Positions 47,165 through 56,716 of a stretch of 64,000 bases of DNA are shown here, in pieces; within the stretch, counting starts at the first letter, position 1; each line of letters begins with the position of its first letter. The stretch spans positions 164,278 through 228,277 of the forward strand of contig CAVZCC010000004.1 of the NCBI GenBank assembly GCA_963773765.1, given 5' to 3'. The stretch is from CAVZCC01 sp963773765. Lineage in GTDB: Bacteria; Actinomycetota; Acidimicrobiia; Acidimicrobiales; Microtrichaceae. The translations under genes and the position numbers were made by a program. Under the pieces are notes generated by a model. The model saw only the letters and a list, made by a program, of their open reading frames with translations, made no database searches and had not been told where the DNA came from.

Positions 47165-50044
47165 ATGGCTGCCTCCCGCCGACCCTCCACCGACTCCATC
47201 GTCATCAGGGGTGCCCGCGAGCACAACCTGTGCGACGTCTCCCTGGAGCTCCCACGCGACCGCCTGATCGTGTTCACGGGCCTGTCCGGGTCCGGCAAGT
47301 CGTCCCTGGCGTTCGACACCATCTACGCGGAGGGCCAGCGCCGCTACGTCGAGTCGCTGTCGTCCTACGCCCGCCAGTTCCTGGGCCAGATGGACAAGCC
47401 GGACGTGGACGTGATCGAGGGCCTGTCGCCGGCCATCTCCATCGACCAGAAGTCCGCGTCGCGCAACCCGCGGTCCACCGTCGGCACGGTCACGGAGATC
47501 TACGACTACCTTCGCCTGTTGTTCGCCCGCGTCGGCGTGGCGCACGACCCGGAGACGGGCGAGCGCCTGGTCCGCCAGACGCCGCAGCAGATCGTGGACC
47601 GGATCCTGCAGCTGCCGGAGGGCACCCGGTTCCAGGTGCTGGCGCCCATGGTGCGGGGCCGCAAGGGCACCTACGAGCAGCTCTTCGCGGACCTGGCCGG
47701 TCGCGGCTTCGCCCGGGTGCGGGTGGACGGCGAGGTCCACGACATGCCGGTGGAGCTGGACCTGGCCCGCTACGAGCAGCACACCATCGAGGTCATCGTG
47801 GACCGCCTGGTCCTTCGGGAGGGCATCGAACGCCGGCTGACGGACTCCATGGAGACCGCCCTGGAGCTGGCCGAGGGTGTGGCCCAGATCGAGATCGTGC
47901 CGCCCAAGGACGCCGCACCGGCCAAGGGGGCGGAGCCGGAGCTGCTCACCTTCTCGGAGAAGCTGGCCCGGCCGTCGGACGGCAAGAGCTTCGAGGAGCT
48001 GGCCCCCCGCAACTTCTCGTTCAACTCGCCCTACGGGGCGTGCAGCGCGTGTGACGGCCTGGGCAGCGTGTTCGAGGTGGACCCCGAGCTGGTCGTGCCG
48101 GACCCGGAGGCGTCGGTGTCGGACGGGGCCATCGCCCCGTGGGCCTCCGGTCACGCCAAGTACTTCCACCGCCTGTTGGAGTCGGTCTGCTCCGAGTTCG
48201 ACATCGACCCGGACGTGGCCTGGGAGTCACTGCCCAAGAAGCACCAGAAGCTGCTGCTGTACGGCGTGGGTGACGGCCAGCGCATCGACGTGAAGTTCCG
48301 CAACCGCTACGGGCGGACCCGCACCTACACCGCCCGCTACGAGGGCGTGATCCCGTACCTCAAGCGCCGCCACTCGGAGGCGGAGTCGGACTCGGCCCGG
48401 GACGCGGTGGAGGGCTACATGCGGCAGGTGCCGTGCCCCACCTGCAACGGCGCCCGCCTCAACCCCTACGCGCTGGCCGTCACCGTGGACGACCTCAACA
48501 TCGACCAGCTCTGCAGCCTGCCCATCGCGGAGGCCCGGGACCGCCTGGAGGACCTGCACCTGGACGAGCGCCAGGCCATGATCGCCGAGCGCATCATGAA
48601 GGAGATCCGGGCCCGGCTGCAGTTCCTGTGCGACGTCGGCCTGGAGTACCTCTCGCTCACGCGGTCAGCCGCCACCCTGTCGGGCGGCGAGGCCCAGCGC
48701 ATCCGGCTGGCGTCCCAGATCGGCTCGGGCCTGGTCGGGGTGCTGTACGTCCTGGACGAGCCGTCCATCGGCCTGCACCAGCGGGACAACCACAAGCTCA
48801 TCGAGACCCTGGTCCGTCTCCGGGACCTGGGCAACACCGTGCTGGTGGTGGAGCACGACGAGGACACCATCCGCGTCGCGGACCACGTGGTGGACATCGG
48901 CCCCGGCGCCGGTGAGCACGGTGGGCAGGTCGTCCACACCGGCAGCGTGGCCGGGCTGTTGCGGTCCAAGCGGTCCATCACGGGCCAGTACCTGTCCGGC
49001 AAGCGGTCCATCCCGGTGCCGGAGCTGCGCCGCCAGCCCGGGGAGGAGTGGGTCACCATCAAGGGGGCGCGGGAGCACAACCTGCGCAACGTGGACGTGG
49101 ACATCCCCCTGGGCTGCTTCGTGGCGGTCACCGGCGTGTCCGGTTCGGGCAAGTCCACCCTGGTCAACGACATCCTCATGCGGGCGCTCATGCAGCACGT
49201 GTACGGGTCCAAGATCCCGCCCGGCCTGCACAAGCGCATCGAGGGCATGGACCAGCTGGACAAGGTCATCGACATCGACCAGTCGCCCATCGGCCGCACG
49301 CCCCGCTCCAACCCCGCCACCTACACCGGGGTGTTCGACCACGTCCGCAAGCTGTTCGCCAAGACCCCGGAGGCCCGCATCCGCGGGTACCTGCCAGGGC
49401 GGTTCAGCTTCAACGTCAAGGGCGGCCGGTGCGAGGCCTGCGCCGGGGACGGCACCATCAAGATCGAGATGCACTTCCTGCCCGACGTGTACGTGCCGTG
49501 CGAGGTGTGCAAGGGCAAGCGCTACAACCGGGACACGCTCGAGATCACCTTCAAGGGGCTGAACATCTCCGAGGTCCTGGACCTGCCGTGCGAGGAGGCG
49601 CTCGAGTTCTTCTCCAACCAGCCCACCATCGCCCGCCACATGCAGACGCTGGTGGACGTGGGCCTGGGCTACGTCCGGCTGGGCCAGCCCGCCACCACGT
49701 TGTCCGGCGGTGAGGCGCAGCGGGTCAAGCTGGCATCGGAGCTGGCCAAGCGGTCCACCGGCCACACCATCTACCTGCTGGACGAGCCCACCACCGGCCT
49801 GCACTTCGAGGACATCCGCAAGCTGCTCACGGTGCTCTCACGCCTGGTGGACCAGGGCAACACGGTGCTGGTCATCGAGCACAACCTGGACGTCATCAAG
49901 ACCGCGGACTGGGTCATCGACCTGGGCCCGGAGGGCGGCACCGGTGGCGGCGCGGTGGTGGCGGAGGGCACGCCGGAGCTCATCGCCAAGACCAAGGACT
50001 CCTACACGGGACGGTTCCTGGCCCCGCTGCTCGGCACGGGCTGA
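47165..50044 (+). CDS. uvrA: Excinuclease ABC subunit A
   Basis: A protein of 959 residues, the damage-sensing ATPase of nucleotide excision repair. It has two ABC ATPase modules: Walker A sites VFTGLSGSGKSSLAFDT and VTGVSGSGKSTLVND, and two signature motifs SAATLSGGEAQRIRLA and PATTLSGGEAQRVKLA. Zinc fingers are visible as CSACDGLG ... CPTCNGAR in the first half and CEACAGDGTIKIEMHFLPD ... CEVCKGKRYN in the second. Q-loops and His switches are in place (VVEHDEDTI, VIEHNLDVI). Complete and of normal length. It acts with UvrB and UvrC, both nearby. Confidence 0.98.
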   Translation: MAASRRPSTDSIVIRGAREHNLCDVSLELPRDRLIVFTGLSGSGKSSLAFDTIYAEGQRRYVESLSSYARQFLGQMDKPDVDVIEGLSPAISIDQKSASRNPRSTVGTVTEIYDYLRLLFARVGVAHDPETGERLVRQTPQQIVDRILQLPEGTRFQVLAPMVRGRKGTYEQLFADLAGRGFARVRVDGEVHDMPVELDLARYEQHTIEVIVDRLVLREGIERRLTDSMETALELAEGVAQIEIVPPKDAAPAKGAEPELLTFSEKLARPSDGKSFEELAPRNFSFNSPYGACSACDGLGSVFEVDPELVVPDPEASVSDGAIAPWASGHAKYFHRLLESVCSEFDIDPDVAWESLPKKHQKLLLYGVGDGQRIDVKFRNRYGRTRTYTARYEGVIPYLKRRHSEAESDSARDAVEGYMRQVPCPTCNGARLNPYALAVTVDDLNIDQLCSLPIAEARDRLEDLHLDERQAMIAERIMKEIRARLQFLCDVGLEYLSLTRSAATLSGGEAQRIRLASQIGSGLVGVLYVLDEPSIGLHQRDNHKLIETLVRLRDLGNTVLVVEHDEDTIRVADHVVDIGPGAGEHGGQVVHTGSVAGLLRSKRSITGQYLSGKRSIPVPELRRQPGEEWVTIKGAREHNLRNVDVDIPLGCFVAVTGVSGSGKSTLVNDILMRALMQHVYGSKIPPGLHKRIEGMDQLDKVIDIDQSPIGRTPRSNPATYTGVFDHVRKLFAKTPEARIRGYLPGRFSFNVKGGRCEACAGDGTIKIEMHFLPDVYVPCEVCKGKRYNRDTLEITFKGLNISEVLDLPCEEALEFFSNQPTIARHMQTLVDVGLGYVRLGQPATTLSGGEAQRVKLASELAKRSTGHTIYLLDEPTTGLHFEDIRKLLTVLSRLVDQGNTVLVIEHNLDVIKTADWVIDLGPEGGTGGGAVVAEGTPELIAKTKDSYTGRFLAPLLGTG

Positions 50045-50126
50045 GGCCGCCTCCTCCACCGTTCCGGGGCGGTGCCGGCCGCCAGGAGCGGCACGGCCCG
50101 CCCACGTTGCGGACCGGGTGAGGGGT

Positions 50127-51233
50127 TCAGGTGATGGACAGCATCCGTTCCAGCGCCACGCGGGCCCAGTGGGCGGTGTCGGGCTCCACCGTGATGCGGT
50201 TGGCCACCTTGCCGTCCACCAGGTTGTCCAACGTCCAGGCCAGGTGCGGCGCGTCGATGCGGAACATGGTGGAGCAGGGGCACACCAGCGGGTCGAGCGA
50301 CACCACGTGCTTGTCCGACTCCGCGTCCAGGCGTTGGACCAGGTGGATCTCGGTGCCCACGCCCACCGGCGTGCCGGCCGGGAGGGCCTCGATGGCCCGG
50401 ATGATGAAGTCGGTGGAGCCCACCTGGTCGGCTAGCTCGCAGACCTCGTGGCTGCACTCGGGGTGCACGATGACCACACCGTCGGGGTGCTCCTGGCGGA
50501 AGGCCTGGATGTGCTCCGGCCGGAACCGCTGGTGGACCGAGCAGTGCCCCTTCCACAGCAGGAAGGTGGCCTCCTTGGCCCGGGCCTCGGTCAGTCCGCC
50601 CAGGTCCTGGTGGGGGTTCCAGACGGCCATGTCGGCCTCGGTGAAGCCCATCTGGTGACCGGTGTTGCGGCCCAGGTGCTGGTCGGGGAAGAACAGCACC
50701 TGCTTGGCCCGGGGGCCGTCCGGGGCGTTGAGGGCCCACTCCAGCACCGCCCGGGCGTTGGTGGAGGTGCACACGGCGCCGCCGTGCTGCCCCACGAACG
50801 CCTTCAGGTCGGCGGAGGAGTTCATGTAGGTGATGGGCAGGACGCCCTCGATGTCGGTGACGTCGGCCAGGGACTCCCAGGCCTCCTCCACCGAGTCGAT
50901 GTCGGCCATGTCCGCCATGGAGCAGCCGGCGTTCAGGTCGGGCAGCACCACCTGCTGGTGGTCGCCGGTCAGGATGTCGGCGGACTCGGCCATGAAGTGC
51001 ACGCCGCAGAACACGATGTAGTCCGCCTCCGGGTGCTCCTTGGCCAGGACCGAGAGCCGGAACGAGTCGCCACGGGCGTCGGCCCACCGCATGACCTCAT
51101 CGCGCTGGTAGTGGTGGCCCAGGATGAACACGCGGTCGCCCAGGGTCTCCTTGGCCGCGGCGATGCGCTGGGCCAGTTCCTCGGGGGATGCGTCGGAGTA
51201 CCGCTGGGGCAGTGGTCGCTGGATGCGCAACAT
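50127..51233 (-). CDS. nadA: Quinolinate synthase
   Basis: A protein of 368 residues that condenses iminoaspartate and dihydroxyacetone phosphate to quinolinate in NAD synthesis. It uses a [4Fe-4S] cluster whose three Cys ligands appear in VFCGVHFMAESADIL, VIVHPECSHEVCELAD and VVSLDPLVCPCSTMFRID. Other family blocks are ILGHHYQRDEVMRWAD, LPDLNAGCSMADMAD and HQMGFTEADMAVWNPHQ. ATG 51233 has a GGAGG site nearby. nadB and nadC are not in the window. The upstream gap (51234-51471, 238 bases) shows no gene; it must hold the promoter of nadA. Confidence 0.96.
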   Translation of the reverse strand: MLRIQRPLPQRYSDASPEELAQRIAAAKETLGDRVFILGHHYQRDEVMRWADARGDSFRLSVLAKEHPEADYIVFCGVHFMAESADILTGDHQQVVLPDLNAGCSMADMADIDSVEEAWESLADVTDIEGVLPITYMNSSADLKAFVGQHGGAVCTSTNARAVLEWALNAPDGPRAKQVLFFPDQHLGRNTGHQMGFTEADMAVWNPHQDLGGLTEARAKEATFLLWKGHCSVHQRFRPEHIQAFRQEHPDGVVIVHPECSHEVCELADQVGSTDFIIRAIEALPAGTPVGVGTEIHLVQRLDAESDKHVVSLDPLVCPCSTMFRIDAPHLAWTLDNLVDGKVANRITVEPDTAHWARVALERMLSIT

Positions 51234-51471
51234 GGTGGATGGACCTCCCTTGCGGCCGGCGCAGCGCGCACGGCCCTGAGGACCTCCGCTTGTCAGCCGG
51301 TGGGGGCAGCCTGGTCGCCACGCCACGGGGATGTCGGCCACGGAGGTTGATGTCGCCGGAGGCCAGGCCGGCCCGCCGAGCGTACCGCCCGGCACCCTGG
51401 TTGAACACCACCTTCCGCGCCGGTGTTCCTGGCGCTTCCCCCGGGCGGGCCCAGGTGCGACACTTCTCCGG

Positions 51472-52554
51472 ATGTTCCTGAGGGGGGACACGGGCAGGCG
51501 AGGGGGACGACCGGTGGGTCGCAGGGGTGGGCGAGCACGGGCCGTGGCGCCGGTTGCGGTTGCGTTCGCGGTGGTGGCGGTGGTGGCGGCATGCGGGGTG
51601 CCGCCCCGCCCGGCGCCGATCCCGGCCGGGTCGCCGGGCGCCGATGGGCCCTGCGGCGTGAGCCGTCAGGAGTTCTGGAACCCGGTCGACACCCGCCATG
51701 CCGTGGTGGTGTTCCAGCCCACCGGCGGGGGCCGGCCGGTGACCGGCGGTACCTGCTCCGACGATGCCCGGCCCGGCGCGTTCGTGGCCCACGGCTACCT
51801 GGGCACCGCCCCCGAGGGCTACCAGGGGATGGTCGACCACCTGGTCGGCCAGGGCTTCGTGGTGGTGTTCCCCGGCTACCCGGTGGAGTTCGACCCGGCC
51901 CACCAGTACGAGGTGGTGGACTCCGGGTTCGTGCTGGGCGCACGGGCCGGCGGGAGGATCGACCTCGACCGTGTCGGCGTGGTGGGTCACTCCTTCGGCG
52001 GCGGGATGACACCGTGGCTCCTGCAACGGGCCGCGGAACGGGGCTGGGGCACCGACGCCCTGTGGGCGGTGGTGATGGCGCCGTGGTTCGCCATGCAGGT
52101 GGGCAGCGGCCCGATCGACCTGCCCGACCGCACCCGGCTGACCGTCGTGAACTACGACGAGGACGTGGTGGTGGACGCCCGCATCGGCATCGAGCTGGCG
52201 GGTGCGGTGGACCTGGCCGCCGACCACGTCGCACACGTGACCGTGCGCACCGACCGCAGCCAGGACCCGCCGCTGTTCGCCGACCACCTCGGTCCGGTGT
52301 CGGTGTCGGTGGTCCCGTTCCTGGGGGTCATCTCCACCGACCACTACGACCGGTGGTCGGCGTGGCGCACGATCGACGCCACCGCCGGCTGCGCCCTGGA
52401 CGGCCGCTGGTGCGACACGGACCTGGCCGACGTGGGTACCTGGCCCGACGGCCGTCCCGTCCTGCCGGCGGTGGTGTCCGACGACCCGGTGGACGTGGGG
52501 CCCCCGGCGTTGCAGGAGTGCGAGTTCGCGCTCAATCCCCGGCCCTGTCCCTGA
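51472..52554 (+). CDS. Secreted lipoprotein alpha/beta hydrolase
   Basis: A protein of 360 residues. From ATG 51472 an Arg/Gly-rich start and hydrophobic core lead to lipobox VVAAC, so it should be anchored outside. The hydrolase domain shows the oxyanion strand AFVAHGYLGTAPEGYQG, the nucleophile elbow VGVVGHSFGGGMTPWLL, and an acid-bearing strand LTVVNYDEDVVVDARIG. A candidate His lies in FLGVISTDHYDRWSAWRT. Six or more Cys are spread through the mature part, fitting an exported enzyme with disulfides. The pattern resembles polyester- or lipid-degrading lipase/cutinase-like hydrolases, but substrate is unknown. It is not linked to its repair-gene neighbours. Confidence 0.83.
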   Translation: MFLRGDTGRRGGRPVGRRGGRARAVAPVAVAFAVVAVVAACGVPPRPAPIPAGSPGADGPCGVSRQEFWNPVDTRHAVVVFQPTGGGRPVTGGTCSDDARPGAFVAHGYLGTAPEGYQGMVDHLVGQGFVVVFPGYPVEFDPAHQYEVVDSGFVLGARAGGRIDLDRVGVVGHSFGGGMTPWLLQRAAERGWGTDALWAVVMAPWFAMQVGSGPIDLPDRTRLTVVNYDEDVVVDARIGIELAGAVDLAADHVAHVTVRTDRSQDPPLFADHLGPVSVSVVPFLGVISTDHYDRWSAWRTIDATAGCALDGRWCDTDLADVGTWPDGRPVLPAVVSDDPVDVGPPALQECEFALNPRPCP

Positions 52555-52621
52555 CGGATCCGCTTCGGCGCCCCCTCGCCGGGGATCCTCGGCCCGGGGA
52601 TCCCGTGTCGGGGCACGGCGG

Positions 52622-52627
52622 TAGGTT
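52622..52627 (+). promoter_or_regulatory. TAGGTT -10 box upstream of uvrC
   Basis: TAGGTT ends 5 bases before GTG 52633 and 8 before ATG 52636, so either codon could be a leaderless start; spacing favours the ATG slightly. Confidence 0.45.
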
Positions 52628-52632
52628 CTCCG

Positions 52633-54489
52633 GTGATGCTCGAACGACCGCCGGCCGGCTCCATCCCCGACGCCCCCGGCAGCTACCAGTTCAAGGACGC
52701 GGATGGCCGGGTCATCTACGTGGGCAAGGCCAAGTCCCTGCGTCAGCGGCTCTCCAACTACTTCCAGAACCCGGCCAACATGCAGTTGCGCACGGCGCAG
52801 ATGGTGGCCACGGCGGCCTCGGTGGAGTGGATCCAGGTCCGCAACGAGGTCGAGGCCCTCATGCTCGAGTACTCGCTCATCAAGCAGCACCGGCCCCGGT
52901 TCAACGTCCGGCTGGTGGATGACAAGAGCTACCCGTTCCTGGCCGTGACCGTGTCCGACGAGTGGCCCCGTCCCATGGTCATGCGGGGCCGTCGCCGCAA
53001 GGGGGTGCGGTACTTCGGCCCCTACGCCCACGCCTACGCCATCCGGGACACCCTCGACGAGCTGCTCCGCACCTTCCCGCTCCGCACCTGCTCGGACGCC
53101 AAGTTCGGCCGCCACGCCAAGCTGGGCAAGCCGTGCCTCCTGTTCCACATCGAGAAGTGCTCCGGGCCGTGTGTGGGAGAGATCGACCAGGAGGCCTACC
53201 ACCGCCTGGCGGCGGAGCTCCTGGAGTTCCTGGAGGGCGACACCGAGCCCGTCCTGCGCCGCCTGGAGGCGGAGATGGCCCAGGCCGCGGAGGCCCTGGA
53301 GTTCGAGCACGCCGCCCGGCTCCGGGACCGCCTGGCCACGGTGCGGCGTGCCGTGGAGCGCCAGCAGATGGTGGGCGACCGCAACGAGGACGTGGACGTC
53401 ATCGGGATGGCGGAGGACGACCTGGAGGCCGCGGCCCAGGTGTTCTTCGTGCGCAAGGGCCGGGTGGTGGGCCGGTTGGGCTTCCTGCTGGACAAGGTCA
53501 TGGACCTCACCCCGGACCAGACCATGGCCGCGGTGCTGGAGCAGCTGTACGGCGACGAGCCCGCCGTCGGGTACCCCAAGGCCGTGCTGGTGCCCACCAT
53601 CCCGGAGGACGCCGACATCTACGAGGAGTGGCTGAGCGAGCAGCGGGGGAGCCGGGTCCGCATCCGCATCCCCCAGCGCGGCGCCAAGCGCGAGCTGGCG
53701 GAGACCGTCACCCGCAACGCCACCGAGGAGTTCACCCGGCACCGGCTGCGGCGGGCCTCGGACCACAACAGCCGGGCCAAGGCCCTCAACGAGCTGCAGC
53801 AGTCGTTGGGCCTGCCCGCGGCGCCGCTGCGCATCGAGTGCTTCGACATGAGCCACCTGCAGGGCACGGACTACGTCGGGTCCATGGTGGTGCTGGAGGA
53901 CGGCCTGCCCCGCAAGTCGGAGTACCGGCGGTTCAAGGTGAACGTCCCCGGCAACGACGACTTCGCGGCCATGGAAGAGGTCCTGACCCGCCGGTTCACC
54001 GCCTACCTGGCGGACCGGGACAAGCCGGCGGCGGAACGGGGGAAGTTCGCCTATCCGCCCCAGCTGCTGCTGGTGGACGGTGGCAAGGGCCAGCTGGGCG
54101 TGGCGGTCCGGGTGCTGGACCAGCTCGGTCTGTCCGGGGAGATCCCGGTCGCCTCGTTGGCCAAGCAGTTCGAGGAGGTCTTCGTGCCCGGCCACCCGCA
54201 ACCGGTGTCGGTCCCCCGGGGGTCCGAGGCGCTCTTCTTCCTGCAGCGCATCCGGGACGAGTCGCACCGGTTCGCCATCGGCTACCACCGCCAGCTCCGG
54301 GACAAGCGCATGACCCGGTCCGTGCTGGACGGCATCCCCGGCCTGGGAGAGAAGCGCAAGCAGCGCCTGGTCAAGGAGCTCGGCGGGGTGCGGGCGGTGC
54401 AGGCCGCGGACCTGGACCAGCTCAGGGCGCTGGCGTGGCTGCCGGACACGGTGGCGGTGGCGGTGTACGACGCGCTCCACCACGGGTAG
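52633..54489 (+). CDS. uvrC: Excinuclease ABC subunit C
   Basis: A protein of 618 residues (or 617 from ATG 52636). It cuts the damaged strand on both sides in complex with UvrB. The N-terminal GIY-YIG nuclease reads PGSYQFKDADGRVIYVGKAKSLRQRLSNYF; the UVR motif that binds UvrB is LRRLEAEMAQAAEALEFEHAARLRDRL. The C-terminal RNase H-like nuclease has IECFDMSHLQGTDYVGSMVV and LLLVDGGKGQLGVA (catalytic acids), and the tail GIPGLGEKRKQRLVKELGGVRAVQAADLDQLRAL is the double helix-hairpin-helix. The four-Cys iron-sulfur motif is represented by RTCSDAKF, GKPCLLFHIEKCSGPCVG. Complete. Confidence 0.98.
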   Translation: MMLERPPAGSIPDAPGSYQFKDADGRVIYVGKAKSLRQRLSNYFQNPANMQLRTAQMVATAASVEWIQVRNEVEALMLEYSLIKQHRPRFNVRLVDDKSYPFLAVTVSDEWPRPMVMRGRRRKGVRYFGPYAHAYAIRDTLDELLRTFPLRTCSDAKFGRHAKLGKPCLLFHIEKCSGPCVGEIDQEAYHRLAAELLEFLEGDTEPVLRRLEAEMAQAAEALEFEHAARLRDRLATVRRAVERQQMVGDRNEDVDVIGMAEDDLEAAAQVFFVRKGRVVGRLGFLLDKVMDLTPDQTMAAVLEQLYGDEPAVGYPKAVLVPTIPEDADIYEEWLSEQRGSRVRIRIPQRGAKRELAETVTRNATEEFTRHRLRRASDHNSRAKALNELQQSLGLPAAPLRIECFDMSHLQGTDYVGSMVVLEDGLPRKSEYRRFKVNVPGNDDFAAMEEVLTRRFTAYLADRDKPAAERGKFAYPPQLLLVDGGKGQLGVAVRVLDQLGLSGEIPVASLAKQFEEVFVPGHPQPVSVPRGSEALFFLQRIRDESHRFAIGYHRQLRDKRMTRSVLDGIPGLGEKRKQRLVKELGGVRAVQAADLDQLRALAWLPDTVAVAVYDALHHG

Positions 54490-54492
54490 CGT
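54487..54492 (+). promoter_or_regulatory. TAGCGT -10 box of tdk, overlapping the uvrC stop codon
   Basis: TAGCGT ends 7 bases before ATG 54500, and its first three bases are the TAG stop of uvrC. tdk may therefore be transcribed on its own as well as read through from uvrC. Confidence 0.45.
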
Positions 54493-54499
54493 CCCGCCG

Positions 54500-55141
54500 A
54501 TGGCGCACCTGCGCTTCTTCCACGGGACCATGGGGTCCGGCAAGTCCACCCTGGCGCTGCAGATCCACCACAACCTGCGCCGCCGCGGGTTGCGGGGTGT
54601 GCTGCTGACCCAGCACGACCGCGGCGGGGGCGTGGTGTCGTCCCGACTGGGGGTGGAGGCGGACGCGGTGCAGGTCCTGCCCGGCACGGACCTGGAGAAG
54701 CTGGTGCTGGACCGTGCCCCTGCGGAGTACGCGGTGTGCGACGAGGCCCAGTTCTACGAACCGGACCAGGTGGACCAGCTGGCCCGGCTGGTGGACCTGC
54801 ACGACCTCGACGTGTGGGCCTTCGGTCTGTTGACCAGCTTCCAGGGCCGGCTGTTCCCGGGCACGGCCCGACTGTTGGAGCTGGCCGACGAACGCCAGGA
54901 GATCCAGGTGGAGGCCCGGTGCTGGTGCGGCCGTCGGGCCACCCACAACGCCCGCATCCAGGACGGCCGGATGGTGACCGAGGGTGACCTGTTGGTGGTG
55001 GGGGACACGAGCGACCCCGGGGACCGACAGGAGCGGCTGGACCTGGCCACACCCACGGTCACCTACGAGCTGCTGTGCCGGCGGCACTGGATGGCGGGGG
55101 ACCCGGGGCCCACGGGCGGGGCCGGGGCCGAGCGTGGCTGA
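54500..55141 (+). CDS. tdk: Thymidine kinase, TK1 type
   Basis: A protein of 213 residues that phosphorylates thymidine for salvage. The P-loop is RFFHGTMGSGKSTLALQ, at the very N-terminus; the Mg site and base are in YAVCDEAQFYEP. The lasso domain holds the zinc ligands in EARCWCGRRATHNARI and later LLCRRHW, which together give the C-x-C ... C-x2-H pattern. The tail after the zinc site is Gly-rich and variable. It follows uvrC by 10 bases. The next methyltransferase gene begins 8 bases before its stop. Confidence 0.94.
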   Translation: MAHLRFFHGTMGSGKSTLALQIHHNLRRRGLRGVLLTQHDRGGGVVSSRLGVEADAVQVLPGTDLEKLVLDRAPAEYAVCDEAQFYEPDQVDQLARLVDLHDLDVWAFGLLTSFQGRLFPGTARLLELADERQEIQVEARCWCGRRATHNARIQDGRMVTEGDLLVVGDTSDPGDRQERLDLATPTVTYELLCRRHWMAGDPGPTGGAGAERG

Positions 55142-55853
55142 TCCCTGGGACCAGCACGCGGCGTGGTGGCAGGAGCAGTTCACCCAGGGGGTGGACCCCG
55201 AGTACGTCGAACAGATCCTGCCGCTGATCGGTGGCCACTTCCCGTCCCGTGGGGTGGTCGTGGACGTCGGGTGCGGCGAGGGCCAGGTGGCCCGGCTCGC
55301 CGCGGACGCGAACCTGGCCGCCATCGGGATCGACACGGCCTCGGCCCAGCTGACCGAGGCCCGCCGTCGTGCGGGCGGGCCCTGGTACCTGCAGGGCTCC
55401 GCCACGGAGCTGCCGCTCCCGGACGGCTGCGCCGATGCGGTGGTGGCGTGCCTGGTGTTCGAGCACTTCGCCGACCTCGATGCCGCGGTGGCCGAGGTGG
55501 CCCGGGTGCTCCGTCCGGGCGGTCGGTTCCTGTTCCTGATGAACCATCCGCTCCTGCAGACCCCCGGCAGCGGATGGATCGACGACCAGCTCCTCGACCC
55601 GCCCGAGCAGTACTGGCGGATCGGTCCCTACCTGCCCGAGGCGGAGTCGGTCGAGGAGTTCGAGCACGGGGTGTTCATCCGCTTCTTCCACCGACCGCTG
55701 TCCCGCTACCTGAACACCGCCATCGGGGCCGGGCTGGACCTGGAGGTGATGGTGGAGCCCACGCCGCCGCCCGGATTCCTGGCGCTGGCCGAGGAGTACG
55801 AGGACATCGCGACCATCCCCCGCCTGATGTTCCTGCGGTTCCGCAGGCGCTGA
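55134..55853 (+). CDS. Class I SAM-dependent methyltransferase
   Basis: A protein of 239 residues, start GTG 55134 inside the end of tdk. The N-terminus ADPWDQHAAWWQEQFTQGVDPEYVEQIL is followed by SAM motif I VVVDVGCGEGQVARLAA, then GIDTASAQLTEARRR, and the methyltransferase-11 blocks GSATELPLPDGCADAVVACLVFEHFADLDAAVAEVARVLRPGGRFLFLMNHPLLQ (recognisable in pieces). The rest (EFEHGVFIRFFHRPLSRYLN, FLALAEEYEDIATIPRLM) resembles small-molecule methyltransferases of the UbiE/Coq5-like group. Acceptor unknown. Translational coupling to tdk seems likely, without an obvious shared job. Confidence 0.88.
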   Translation: MADPWDQHAAWWQEQFTQGVDPEYVEQILPLIGGHFPSRGVVVDVGCGEGQVARLAADANLAAIGIDTASAQLTEARRRAGGPWYLQGSATELPLPDGCADAVVACLVFEHFADLDAAVAEVARVLRPGGRFLFLMNHPLLQTPGSGWIDDQLLDPPEQYWRIGPYLPEAESVEEFEHGVFIRFFHRPLSRYLNTAIGAGLDLEVMVEPTPPPGFLALAEEYEDIATIPRLMFLRFRRR

Positions 55854-55888
55854 CCCGGCCTGATCCGGACGTCGGCCGGAAAACGGAA

Positions 55889-55917
55889 CCGGGGCGGTGC
55901 CATCGGCACCGCCCCGG
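55889..55917. terminator. Strong hairpin terminator between the methyltransferase and fasciclin genes
   Basis: A perfect 13-base stem, CCGGGGCGGTGCC (55889-55901) and GGCACCGCCCCGG (55905-55917), with a 3-base loop. On the minus strand it is followed by TTCCGTTTTCC, so it fits an intrinsic terminator of the fasciclin gene. The plus-strand methyltransferase may use it too. Confidence 0.8.
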
Positions 55918-55941
55918 AGTCCGTTGGTGGGGTGGGGAGAC

Positions 55942-56527
55942 TCAGCAGCCCTCGGACGGGGCGGTGACCACACCGTCGATGACGTGGATGACGCCGTTGG
56001 AGCCCTCGATGTCCACGGCGGTGATCTTGGCGCCACCGAAGGTCAGGTCCTCACCGACCTTCTCGATCTTCACCTTGCCACCGAGCGTGTCGACGCAGGT
56101 GCCGGCGGCCGCAGCGGCAGCGGCGGAGTCGACCTTGCCGGAGATGACGTGCAGCTTGAGGACGTCGGTCAGCGCACCCTGGGGGTCAGCGGCGAGCTGG
56201 TCGAGCGTGGCCTGGGGCACTTCGGCGAAGGCGTCGTTGGTGGGAGCCATGATGGTGTAGGGGCCGGTGCCGGAGAGGGTCTCGGCCAGGCCGGCGGCGG
56301 TGACCAGCTCCACCAGGGTGGTGAAGTCGGGGTTGTCCGACGGCGATCGCCACGACGGTCTTGTCGGAGGTGTCCGCCGCGGCCTCGGTGGTGGTGGTCT
56401 CGGCCTCCGTGGTGGTGGTCTCGTCCTTGGATGCGTCGGTGCTCTCGTCATCGCTGGAGCACGCTGCGGCGACGAGGGTGAAGCCGAAGAGGACAGCGAC
56501 GATCTTGAACAGCATCTTGTTCCGCAT
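55942..56527 (-). CDS. Fasciclin-domain lipoprotein (one frame break)
   Basis: About 194 residues after one base is removed. ATG 56527 follows an AGGAG site and gives a lipoprotein signal MRNKMLFKIVAVLFGFTLVAAAC (Cys at about 23), then an acidic/Thr linker with a doubled ETTTTEA motif. The fasciclin (FAS1) domain reads NPDFTTLVELVTAAGLAETL, GPYTIMAPTNDAFAEVP (the H1 region), LTDVLKLHVISGKVD and IHVIDGVVTAPSEGC. FAS1 domains mediate adhesion or act in secreted matrix proteins. The frame breaks near 56343 at one extra base between VAIA and SDNPDF; 586 minus 1 is 195 codons. Probably a sequence error. Confidence 0.88.
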
Positions 56528-56612
56528 GGGGGTTGTTCTCCTTGTGTGGCGGTCGTGGGGTGATTCGACGGCCCGGGTGGGGGCGGATGCACCCCGACCG
56601 AGATTTCTCCGG

Positions 56613-56716
56613 CGGCCCATGATGGGCCGAAAACGGACGGAACGAGAGGACCGGGGTCCTCTCGTTCCGTGTGGGGGTGTTGGGGGGAGATCCGGACGCC
56701 CGGGGGGAGGCGTCCG
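56613..56716. promoter_or_regulatory. Three perfect inverted repeats between fasciclin and rapZ genes
   Basis: Within the 263-base divergent gap lie CGGCCCAT/ATGGGCCG (56613-56629, 1-base centre), CGGAACGAGAGGAC/GTCCTCTCGTTCCG (56638-56669, 4-base loop) and CGGACGCC/GGCGTCCG (56693-56716, 8-base loop). The middle one, a 14-base perfect stem followed on the minus strand by TCCGTTTTC, looks like a terminator or attenuator in the leader of the fasciclin gene. The others could be operators. Confidence 0.55.
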